Origin: Leucaena leucocephala
Lineage: Eukaryota > Streptophyta > Magnoliopsida > Fabales > Fabaceae
Length of the DNA stretch: 64,000 nucleotides
Reading direction: 5' to 3'
NCBI GenBank assembly: GCA_037074615.1
Contig: CM073545.1
Coordinates: 16,758,001-16,822,000 of the forward strand
Shown here piece by piece: positions 47,511-58,420 of this stretch. How positions within the stretch are numbered: the first letter of the stretch is position 1; every line of letters begins with the position of its first letter. The notes under the pieces were generated by a model. It was not told the DNA's origin. It worked only from the letters and a program-made list of their open reading frames with translations, and ran no database searches. Made by a program: the position numbers and the translations under genes.

Positions 47511-48494
47511 AGAATAATTGTTGACAAAATGAGAAATAGATAAACGAAATGGGACACATGACGTCCTAACTCATATAAAAGCAAAGGTAAGGTGTAATAG
47601 AGGCAAGAAGTTCAAATTTTCTTAATATATTAAAAGCAACAGAAGAGACGTAGAATTTAGTAAAACATGATCGAGATTTTAACGCACAAAAAAGGAGGTC
47701 AAGATTTCGGATTGTAGTAATCCAATTTCGGTGGCCTTAGTTTATATACATAGTACACTATGTTCAAATAATAATAATACATTTAAGTTCTACTTGAAGA
47801 TTTCTTCTATTTATTCACCTAGAATTTGTTTAATAGTATAAAATTTAATTAGAATCTTTTAAATTTTAAATTTAATTTTTTAAAAAAATATTTACACTAA
47901 AAGTTGTTATAACAAACTCTACAACTAAAATATTTAATAATAAGATTCAGTTAATATTAAAAAAAAATAACGATGAATATATAGTAGCAAGCATTTATAT
48001 TAGTTCGCACCATCGCATGCTTGGATAAATGAAGTTTTCATTTAAGAAATTAAACATATCCGCAAGAGAAGAAGAGCTATACAACTAAATATGAATATCA
48101 AAATGCTTGGTATTGGAGTAATTTATCAAGAAGCTAGTTTTTGTTGTTGATCAACTCAAGAAATATTGATTAGTGCAAAATGATTAAGTTGAAAGCATAC
48201 TAATATTGAAGATTCTGAGAGAATCAATCCTATCCAGAGTCAATTTGTCCAACAAACTCTCTGGAATCGCAAGTGCCATGCATATAATCGGAGTTAAGAT
48301 GTAAGATTTCAAAGTTGAAGAAAGAACCATAACGTGGAGGCAAATGATCCTGCAATTGAATTGAACCACATACAGTATTTTGTTGTGCTCAGTCGAAGGA
48401 TCCTGCAATTGAACAACGAAACGAGAAAATTCAGATGTGAGAATTACAGAGAGGGAGGAGAATATTATTCTTCTCATGATTGATTCGATCGAGA
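47511..48494. other. Intergenic, between DnaJ and the TAXIMIN-like gene
   Basis: AT-rich. About 47836-47970 resembles part of the tandem unit at 28.4 and 29.0 kb (TTTAATAATAAGATTCAGTT). The segment 48180-48480 is the likely 3' flank of the TAXIMIN-like gene. No other gene. Confidence 0.45.
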
Positions 48495-48908
48495 TTAGCA
48501 AGGAATGTGCTGAAAGAACCATTTCAGAACTTCCATCGGAAGGCTGGTGAGACCGAAAGCCTTGTCTGTAACTCGATCGCAGCTCTTGAACCATGGGCAC
48601 ACCTTATGCAGCATTCTCCTATCCACCATTTCAACAAGAGAAAAGAATCAAAGAAGGTAAGGTGACCGAAAATGAGAAATCACAAAATCAGAATATATAG
48701 GCGAAATTAACATAGATTTGAAGGAGAAGGAGAATTCATCAGACAGATGAAAACTATTGTCTAACAAAAGAAAAGGAACGAATGATGGATCGAGAAGGCA
48801 GGTACCCGAGGAGCCAGATAACAGCAGCCATAATGGATAAAATTAAAGCGCAGCCAATAGAGCGAAAGGCGAACCCAGCAACAGAGCCACATGCTTGCAG
48901 CTTCCCAT
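48495..48908 (-). CDS. TAXIMIN-like small secreted peptide, with apparent 1-nt deletion in exon 1
   Basis: Two minus-strand exons, 48806-48908 and 48495-48618. Exon 1 starts MGSCKHVALLLGSPFALLAA, a hydrophobic leader like that of TAXIMIN peptides, and continues, one base out of frame, as LILSIMAAVIWLLG. Exon 2 ends LPMEVLKWFFQHIPC then TAA, matching the invariant WFxxxIPC end of the family. About 75 residues would be made if intact, the usual length. The central Cys cluster of the family is weak here (CPWFKSC). TAXIMINs are conserved plant signalling peptides linked to specialised metabolism and lateral-organ boundaries. The break is at GCGCTTTAATTTTA, where one base is missing, so the frame from the ATG hits TAA. 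Neighbouring DnaJ and GLK genes support the assignment (At2g20562, TAX2). Confidence 0.72.
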
Positions 48909-49984
48909 GATTGAAGAAGAAGAAGACAAAGACGAAGCATATAGTGCGAGTGTTGGTTTTCAAACTCTTGGGCCCAAACCGAATCACCAACGAAGAAGCG
49001 TGAGTTCGTTTCAGCATCTAACCACCTTTATAATAGACTCGCATATCAACCCCTCTGCCCCTCACACAGGATTATAATAACTACCTTCTTTTTTTTGTTT
49101 AATTTCTCAATTGTTTCATTCAAGAAAATAAAAATAAAAAGATGGTATCTTTCTTCCACACTCTAATATTTCCCTTGCAAATCCCCGAAATAATAGTTGC
49201 TCTAATATAACATGAGATGCCATATTATTTTTACTTGATGTCCATGTCTTTTAAATATACTAACATGTTTCTCGTTTCAAAAAATAATGAAAATTTTGTC
49301 AAGTTCGTATCCTTTTACATCAAGTACTGAAAATAATTGAAAAATTAAATTAAAGAATCTAATAATTTGCTTACAATAACAAGGTTATTTTATTAAAAAA
49401 AAATAGTATGCTCCAGAAAATATTGTTTTCCACGGAATGGGCGTGAACCTGGGGTATTCCGGCCCATGAATGGTAATGCCCAAACAAATTGGGTTGGAAT
49501 TTCTAAAGGGCCTACGTTGGCCCAACAAATTATAATGGGCCTCCAGAATGGTAGGTTCGGCCTGTGTGGTGGAAAGGAGTAACGCTTTCTGTTTCCTCTG
49601 CATATGCTTCTTCTATGGTCATTCTTGTCTAATTGATCAATTTTTTAACTGAACCCCTTATTTATGTCATTATGTGCCCGATTATAACATTATTTCCTTT
49701 TTTAAAAATATCTGGAAAACATATTTTTGTAGTAAAAAGACTTTGTATTCTGCAAGTTGAAATGTTGGATTTTTCACATACATTATATGGTCTGGCCACA
49801 AATTAATTCCCTGTGTGTCATTTCATGTGGGTGATTAAGAAATCTCAAAGTCAATATCAAAGGTTCATAGGTACTTAAGATTCCTATATATATATGTATG
49901 TATATATTATTTATTATGTTATTGCTAATGGCTGGGAGGTCTCCACGACTATTTGAAAACAAATTTGGCATAGTATGTGAATTC

Positions 49985-50225
49985 AGTTGGTGAAGAGGTG
50001 AGATATGCGATTATTTAGAGCATGTTCGAACCCTGAGAAGTACTATTTTATTGTGGTTCTAGTCGTGGCGCTTGGGAGATATCTTAACTCTTAGGTACCT
50101 AAATTTACGTTTGATAGTAATAGACAGCTCAGCCTACCTAACATTAGCATCGTCTATAAAGAAATGAGACTTCGTTTTATTCTTAGATTATGGCTGAGCC
50201 TAACTCTTTTCTAAAAAAAAAAATT
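49985..50225 (+). mobile_element. SINE-like repeat, family C, copy 3
   Basis: A plus-strand copy. It has the head CAGTTGGTGAAGAGGTGAG (A-box-like), the B box ATGTTCGAACCCT, then TTGTGGTTCTAGTCGTGGCG, TAGGTACCTAAATTTACG and TTAGATTATGGCTGAGCC, ending in poly(A) at 50213-50222. The intact B box supports tRNA ancestry for the family. Confidence 0.75.
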
Positions 50226-50880
50226 TATACTGAAAAAAAAAACAAAGAAAACAAACTTGGATATTTCAAAACCTATGACAAATTAATTATGACTCTTTCT
50301 CATTTTACGTACTTTTTTCACTGCACTCATCAATCAAGCACTGTGAAACTTTTTTAATTTTGATCTTCAAAAAAATTGCCAATTTACCCCCCTCGTCTTT
50401 TTTTTGTTTTCTATGCTTAATTTGTAATGAGTATTACATATTAGTTATCTCTTTTAAAGGAATGTATAAATAATTAATGTGTTAACTAAAGTTTGAGAGA
50501 TTATTTTTTTGGAAAAAAAATCCATATTTGTTTATTCTTTATTTTTACAAGCACCAACCAATTGATCTACTCTAGATAAATATATAATTCGGGATTTTGT
50601 GGGTGTGCCTGTGTGTGGCATAATATGAGATTGCTACTTGCAAGTATACTGTGATTTTATTTTTTTATACAAACTACTTTGAGTTTTTCTTTACACATAT
50701 ATTTATAAACATAAAACTTGTTATATAAAACGTTTCACACGATTCTTTACAAATCTTCTAAATTCTAAAAATTTAAATCGATCTTAACTGTACTCCTTAG
50801 TCAATTCAAAGTTAATATGCCCTTATAATATCATCAAGAGATAGTAAATTTTAAGAAAAATGATTATACAAAATTCACCG

Positions 50881-50882
<2 letters not shown>

Positions 50883-50923
<41 letters not shown>
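50883..50923. repeat. (TA)n microsatellite
   Basis: About 20 uninterrupted TA units, followed by CATA repeats (ACATACATACAT). Confidence 0.9.
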
Positions 50924-50927
<4 letters not shown>

Positions 50928-51334
50928 CATACATTGGAATAATTAATTAAATATGTTGAATTGTACACCAAATTAAATTACTAGGACTCCTTTCGGTATT
51001 AAATATATATATAAATTCAGAAAAATAAAATGCCGATCGAATCCTAGTAAATATATATAAGAGTGTGATTGAGTAATAATAAAAAAAATACTTTGAAAAA
51101 AATAAAACAATGGTTTTGAAATAAAGTAGTCAACTATATTTTTTTAAAAAAAACACTTTATAATTTAAAATCATGGTATTCTATAAGCCTACAATTTTTA
51201 TTTTTCTATAAATTATTCTCTAAAAATTTATCTAGACATAGCAAGAGCAGTATCAATTTAGAGAGAGACCTTGGGTCCAGGAACACTTGAAAGTATAAAG
51301 GGGAATGTTCTCAACTCCCAACACAATTCAAATA

Positions 51335-51600
51335 TACTTGATCCTCATATTTTTAATAGTTGATATAATTAAAAAGTTAATTTTAACTATAAATATGATA
51401 TATATTTTTTATATTTATTAATTTATTTTTAATTTATTTTTATTAATATTCTTTTAACAATAATTAAATAAAAAATAAGAGGGTTAATAAAAATTATCAG
51501 AGTATTTTAGAGAAAGATGTCATCTTAATAAGTCTGATTAATTTTTTTAATATAATTAAATTAGTTAAATATATTATATATTATAAATTATATGAGTATA
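51335..51600 (-). repeat. AT-rich dispersed repeat (MITE-like), inverted copy
   Basis: Shares ordered blocks with 55750-56017: TTTTTATATTTATTAATTTA, TTATTAATATTCTTTTAACA and ATAATTAAATTAGTTAAATA (each about 20 nt). The terminal repeats are poorer than in the 55.8 kb copy. Confidence 0.45.
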
Positions 51601-53299
51601 TATATAAAGGAAAACTTATTATAGCTAATGGTTTTACATAAACCGGAAGTTTGAAGGAAGATCTGCAATTGTATACATATAAGAACAAGATGGTGGGCCA
51701 ATAATCCTCTAGGCATATATCAGTCTGTGACTGTGCTTTATCCTACAAAACAAGGACGTGCCCTACCTAATGAGGATACTCCCACTCCAAAAGTCATATT
51801 CTTCCTTTATGCAATTCATGCGTGTGTATACACACACACAGAGAGATACGTATACATAATAATAAAATCGGGTCTCTCTTTGCGTATATACACGTATGTG
51901 TATATGTATATTGAGTGCAGACAAATCTATAATGACCACAAATATTGAAGGAGCCTCGAATACTTCCATGCAGGAAAGACAAAAACCTCTTCTCCACAAG
52001 AATAGAGAGAGAGAGAGGATGGTGTTGAAAATGTCATATTATAATTATGAAGGAGATCATATCCCTACACATCCATTGTGTTGTTCCCTTCAATATCTAT
52101 CATGTTACCTTTTGTTTTCTTAATTATTGTTTCTCTTACCCCTATCTGTTCTCCTTCTAACATGACACACTCCTTCAATTATTTTCAGGACTTATGCCTT
52201 TGGTTCAACGGATCTCTTACACCCGGGAATAGCTTGTTGGGGAAACATATCTATGCAAATTAATTAATTTTAGTACAAATTAAAACTTATATCAAATTAT
52301 TTATATTTATTATATCAAGTTCTTCCTCATACTTATTATTTTATTATTATTAACTGTTAAAATATATACGTACACTTATAAATTTATTTTTGAGCATTTA
52401 TCAATTAAAATTTATAAAATTTTATATAGAAATATGTGTATTATAATAACTTTACTTATAAAATATGAACACGTATTTTTTTACTATTAATAATTATTAA
52501 AATATATACGTATACTTGTAAATTTATCTATATTTGACCTAATATATATAAATATATTTAAATACATGTTTACTCGTGAGGTTAAGACTAATATATCCCT
52601 TCTTAGATTAAACTTTATGTAATGGGAGTCTCACGTATTAATCCTCCTTTCATATGTATACTTGTGAATAGGATTTTCAAATTATGAATTTTATGAATCA
52701 ATGATTATTCCATAAATTGTGTTCATCGGTCCGTGGAATCTTTGCACAGTGATGCATTGATTATGCTAACAGGATTGTGCACCCGAAAGGCGAAAAAATC
52801 ATTTCAAAAAGGACGCAAGGACATTCATAAAATTATTAGATAGAATTATCACTGGGATGACAATTCTAAATTGCAATAAATATGTGAGACTTTTACCCCT
52901 CTCAGTAGATGTTTGACTTATGAATTGAGCCAATCGTTAATACAAATTAATTATACTTAACAGACATATAAAGTAACGGTATGCAAAGGCAGATAATACT
53001 TAGAAAAAATTAGCGAGGTCTTAAAAAAATAATATAAATAATAAAAAATATCATAATATATAAGTGAGTAATATCTAGTAATAAATTTCGAAATAATTCA
53101 ACTCAAAAATAGGAGAACCAGTTAAAGGAATCGTAAAAGGTTAAGGAGTACATTTTTGAAGAAAAATTGAGTGATGATATATTATTATATATTAATGTGT
53201 ATTTTTTTGTGTGGGTATTTAATTTAAATGAAAGAGTTATATGACTTGTGATGGAACAGTAGCTGCAGGGGGTGGAATTATTGAGGAGAGAAGAAGAGG

Positions 53300-53336
53300 T
53301 GAATGCTGGTGCTGGGTGCTGGGTGCTGGGTGCTGT
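53300..53336. repeat. GGTGCTG heptamer minisatellite
   Basis: About five tandem units of GGTGCTG or a one-base variant, in non-coding DNA. Confidence 0.8.
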
Positions 53337-53687
53337 TTGGGAATATTAGTGGGGAACGAAATCTGGGACCTCCTTCGTTCATTTCCCTCTCACTTATGAG
53401 TATGACCCCTTCTCAAGGCACAAAAACTCATATATTCTTGTGTTTATAAAGTTTTTTTTATCAATAATTTCATATCCAAAAATAGCACATATAGTATATA
53501 CTCAGTTTCTACTTTATATTTATTTATATTTTGCTTTTATAATAGTGCCAGTTTGAGATATAAATATACGTTGACATTGCCATCTATCCGCCAAAATAAC
53601 TAGAATCAATTTGATAGGATATCATTTAATATTATATATTTTCAAATTTTCTCCGTAATTATATATTTTAATATGGGCCTGTTTGGT

Positions 53688-54256
53688 AAGTTAGCAAACT
53701 GCGGTTTTAAAAGGGCTTTTAGCCCAAACCTCAGTTTGGGGAAATTTCAAAATAAACAGGCTTATTTATTCATAAGTGCTTTTGGACAAAACCATGGTTT
53801 AAAACCATGGTTTTGAATAAGCTATTTAAAATAGCTTTTTCAACAATAAAAGCACTTATGGATTATCCAATTACTATCTTACCCCTACTTTTTTTTATAC
53901 CCTCTCTCCTCTCTTCTACTTTTTCTTACACCCTCTCTCCTCTCTCCTACTTTTTCTTACACCCTCTTTCCTCTCTCCTACTTTTTCTTACACACTCTCT
54001 CCTTTCTCCTCTCTTTCCTCTCTCCTCTCTCTTCTCTTTTCTCTAACTCCCTCCTCTCTCTTACTTTAAATCAAATCATACCCTTTTTGATAATTTACCA
54101 CCATAAAAAGTTATTCTAAAAATAACTATCCAAACACTTATTTACTCAAAACCACTTTTTTTCTATAAACTCTTCTCCAAAAGTCCTTTTTTATAAGTTG
54201 TCCATAAACCTTTTTTTTTATAAGCCCTTTTTTAAAATCCTATTCAAAGGGGCCTA
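53688..54256 (-). mobile_element. GA-cored MITE-like element, copy 2
   Basis: The ends GGGCCTGTTTGG (left) and TAGGCCCCTTTGAATAG (right, reverse complement) are imperfect inverted repeats. Inside lies a pyrimidine tract (53890-54060) built from units like CCCTCTCTCCTCTCTCCTAC and TTTTTCTTACA. The element aligns, reverse-complemented, with 54745-55310 and 32440-32935. It also contains a palindrome around AAAACCATGGTTTTGAATAA. There is no coding capacity; a long open frame here (53807-54046) is just the pyrimidine tract. Confidence 0.75.
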
Positions 54257-54744
54257 TGTGTGCGTGGTAAAATCCAGGCAGGACCATGACTATAAAGACG
54301 GCTGTCCTTTCTCTTGGAGGAGTAATCAATATAAAGAGTTGCTATCCTACCCTATATATAATGGTCCCTTCATCCACATGGTTTTGAGTTTGAAATGGCT
54401 ACAAACAATAACACTGTTTTCCTCTCCATTTATTATCATTGTCATTGTGATTTTAAATCATCATTCAGACTACATAAATTTCAACGATGTAGACTTATAT
54501 TTTTTTAAAAAAATTAAAATATCGATATCCAGTTTAATTGAACAATCCATCCATTATAATATAAAACATATCCAAAAGCAAATTCCACATCATCATCAGT
54601 AACGTCACCACCCTCCATCTTCTCAAATTGTATTATTTTCTTAATTTATACATCCAATAGAAGTGTTGGTGGCTTTTCACATCACGAGCTCACAAGCATT
54701 TGTTTCAAGTCTATTTATCTCCTTTTTTTTCTTTTTTAAAATTA
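54257..54744. other. Spacer between two GA-cored elements
   Basis: AT-rich non-coding DNA separating two elements of the same family in opposite orientation. Nothing else recognised. Confidence 0.4.
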
Positions 54745-55315
54745 AAATATATATAGAGTCTATTTATATATTTATATAAGAGTTTAAAAATAGTTTATAA
54801 AAAAAAATTGAATAGTTTTAGAAAATGATTTTTGGAGAATAACTTATAGAAAAAAAATAATTTTAAATAAATTAGTGTTTGGATAATTATTACCAGAAGG
54901 ACTTTTGTAATTAAAAAATTACTAGAGAGGGTATGATTTTACTAAAAATATGAGAGAGGAGAGAGGGTGGAGAAGAGAGATGAAATATGAGAGAGGGTGA
55001 AAAAGAAAGAAGAGAGAGTGAAGAAGAAAGAAGAGAGAGGGTAAAGAAGGGAGGGGAGAGGGGAGAGAGTGTGTAAGAAAAGGTAAGAGTAAAATAATAA
55101 TTTGATAGTTTATAAACTCTTTTACTATTTCAAAAGTTAATCTTAATAACTTATCTAAAATTTTAGTTTTAAACTATAATTTTGTCTAAAAATCCTTTTG
55201 GACAAATATAACTGTATATTTTAAATTTTTTATAAATTAAAGTTTGGGCCAAAAAAACTTTTAAAATTTTAATTTTATATTTTTCTAAACACTTATATAA
55301 TAACCTAAAATTATA
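54745..55315 (+). mobile_element. GA-cored MITE-like element, copy 3
   Basis: The purine tract at about 54950-55085 consists of GAGAGAGGGTG(A/G)A-type units. Flanking blocks AGTGTTTGGATAATTATTA, AGGGTATGATTTTACTAAA and AAAGTTTGGGCCAAAA match the reverse complement of 53688-54256. With that copy it forms a large inverted pair less than 0.5 kb apart. Confidence 0.7.
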
Positions 55316-55509
55316 AGTGAAATTGATCTCTATGCATATACACTTTAAGAAAAGGTTACATGTATGTTTATAGGCTATAGGCTACAAGACTAATGATAAT
55401 TATTTCAATTTTGGGCCAAATTTTATCCCACTCATATCTTCCCATGGATTACCCTTAATCGCCTGGGCCATGCATATATAACCATCGTATATATATAACA
55501 AGTCATGCG

Positions 55510-55515
<6 letters not shown>

Positions 55516-55557
<42 letters not shown>
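55516..55557. repeat. (AT)n microsatellite
   Basis: About 20 AT units preceded by GCGCGC. Confidence 0.9.
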
Positions 55558-55561
<4 letters not shown>

Positions 55562-55749
55562 GGGAAGTCTTCTCCGATCATGTCATCTTAATTACTATAC
55601 ATATAATTGAATATTCAAGTCTTCATCGATCTTATTGCAACATTTGAATTCGCTGCCTATGTTAGGTACGTTATCTTATTGATTCAACGTTAACGAGATG
55701 AGTGCATTTGCTCACTCTTCGATATATATATACACACATATATTTTTTT

Positions 55750-56017
55750 TAATCTTTAATATATGATATAATTAAAAAATTGATAGTAATATAATAGTCT
55801 TAAATATAATATTTATTTTTTATATTTATCAATTATTTTTTAAATTATCCCTATTAATACTTCTTCAATAATAATTAAATAAATAATAAATTAAGGGAGT
55901 TAAGGAATATAATTATGATATTTTAAAAAAAAATATGATATATATTAACTAATAACTAACTTAATTAATGACTTTAATATAATTAAATTAATTAAATATG
56001 TCATATATTAAGGATTA
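55750..56017. mobile_element. AT-rich MITE with 22-bp terminal inverted repeats
   Basis: The left end TAATCTTTAATATATGATAT and the reverse complement of the right end, TAATCCTTAATATATGACAT, differ at two positions. The interior is AT-rich and non-coding. Inverted or direct relatives lie at 6530, 28690, 29270, 29520 and 51335. This is the clearest copy. Confidence 0.65.
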
Positions 56018-58420
56018 AATGAGTATATATATATTTGTCAACTAATCTTTGAAGAAATATAATAATATAAACATTATATTTCCAATACAATATCTCTCTA
56101 AATGATGTTTTACAACTAATCAACCTCGTTTGTCTAACGATAACGGGATGGGAGGAGATTCAAGTCAATAGGGAAACTTTTTCTTTCATCTCTAACGTGA
56201 TATGAGTAAGCAAAAGAAGGTACAGTATATATACAGGTGTTGGCACACACCCAATTGATGCCAAATCGTTCTCTCCTTTTAATAAATGTGTCTAAATTAC
56301 ACAATCATTTCATTTAAAAAAAAAAAAATCCCATTTATGTGTCATTTTCTCAAATCCAAATATGCATCGTTAAAATATTGATATTGATTTAGTTATTTCA
56401 TACACATAGAAAGTTTTTTCAAATAATTGCCCTTTTGAGCTTCTGATGGCAACAAAGTGGGGAGAAGTTGTTGGATTCGGAGCTGGCACAATCTTATCCG
56501 GACCCATTAAACCCGGACCCATCACACTGGCTGTGTCCCACGTTCTGGACCCATCCATGTAAACAAACGATAACTTGACTTTATGTTTTATTTAAAAACA
56601 TATTATGGATTTTTTAAAGTTTTTTTATTAAAATTATATATTTTTATTTTTATATAAGCATGTTATTTTACGAAATATAATTTTATTTGTACTTCAGTTC
56701 CATTTTTTAAAAATAATTTTTGCTTCATTTTAGTTATAATATATATATATATAAGTTGTCAGCCTACTACATTTTAATTCACACAATAAAATTTGACTAA
56801 ATTATTGGATAAATATATGTTATAGAGAAAATTTATATATATGTAGAAAGTAGGAATATAGTTTATGTGATGTTGTATATAATTTGAAGTATATATTAGA
56901 AGATATTTTAAATGTAACTTATGCAAATTAAGCAATATAAGTTAACAATATATGAAAAATGATAAAAAAAACTCTAAAAATGATAAATACTAAAATAGGA
57001 CTTTGTGTTAGTAATATTTAATTTATAGTTAGTAATACCTGATCTATTATTGGTAACTATTTAATTTTAGCATTTATAATTTTCTAAAGTCTTTTTCTAT
57101 TATATTTCCTCACATTTAACTAGCAAATCACTGTTTGCCATTATATTTAGATTCATACGTATATAAAACCCCATCCTTGTTACACGCGTCCTCTCTGATT
57201 AATTACCTTCTCTATATATATTTATATTTTTGGGATAATTACTATCTTCAATCTTAAATATAGAAGTCACAGTTAACTACCTTATATATAATAAAAAAAC
57301 TATTAGAGATAGTTTAGCTTCTTAAATTTCTTCCAAATTGTAATTATTTTTCAGAATTAACCCTAATTAAATGGTTTATCATTTAGGTATCTTATGACAT
57401 AAATTTAATTATCCTTAATCTCTTTCATGACGAGTTTATCGTTATATTCTTTAATTAGTCCTTATTAATATTTTTGAAATTTTTATTATAGATATTATAT
57501 CTTCACGAGTTTAGTTGTTTCATATCAATATATTGGCTAAAAAGTATCCAAGACAATATTATTCAACATTGACTTTCAATCACACTGTACACCAATTTGC
57601 CAACAAATTAATATTGATCTAATTAATAAGAGTTGTCACATAATCTAAAAAGTTTTGAGTTTAAATCCCACTATTGTCGTGAGAATATTATTGACAAATG
57701 ATCTATAAGTAACCCTGTAAGCACGCGTTCAACCTTGAGGTATGTCTTGATTCTAGGGAGTTTTTAGTATTCAACTCACTTAATTTTTTTTATATTAGAT
57801 AAACTCTTAATTCTGCATGTACAAAAAAAACAAAGAAATTAAATCATGTGTGAGTATATTGAGTTGTCATATAATATATTTTTTAGTATATATAAGAACT
57901 ATATGTATAGTTTAAAACAACAAAGGATTAGTTTTTCTGAAAATGAAAAACCTTGAAGGAAAAAATGCTATCCACAAGAATAAATTATGTTAATAATAAA
58001 GGCGCAATTAGCAGTCGGAGCCAAAAAGATAAAAACAAAATATCATATTCAAAACTGCAATAATAATAATAATAATCAAGTTGTGGTGGAGATGCAATGC
58101 AAGCCTCTAGTTCGTTTCCCATACATATACAGTACTAGTCTCTGAGCACTTCCAAAAAAGGCAATATAAAATTCTTCAAAATCAAAACATCCATCAATGC
58201 TTGTTCCAGTTCAAATAATTCTCATTCTCATCTTCTTTTCACAGACATGCCCAGCTTTCTGCAACTTCGTCATCATTTCATGTTGCACTAAACCACCAGC
58301 TCGCAGTTGACACTCTGCTTTACTAAAGTTCCAGCAGATTTTAGCCATATAAGTGTGTATATATAGACGCACTAGGAGGGTTTAATTATTGAGTTGTAGG
58401 AAATCTGGGAATCGATATTG

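Larger units (their letters stand above)
48909..53687. other. Long AT-rich intergenic region
   Basis: No gene seen. It contains a SINE-like repeat (49985-50225), an AT microsatellite (50883-50923), an AT-rich MITE-like repeat (about 51335-51600) and a GGTGCTG minisatellite (53300-53336). The short frames near 51727-52263 have no protein-like features. Confidence 0.45.
55316..58420. other. Intergenic and GLK upstream region
   Basis: AT-rich DNA with an AT microsatellite (55516-55557), a MITE (55750-56017) and GGACCCAT repeated three times (56496-56555). 58200-58420 is the probable GLK promoter and 5' leader, with a TATA-like TATATATAG at about 58358. No gene. Confidence 0.45.

Noticed and set aside
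53807..54046. A Leu/Ser/Phe-rich membrane-like protein
   Set aside because: It is only the CT-rich tract of a repeated non-coding element.
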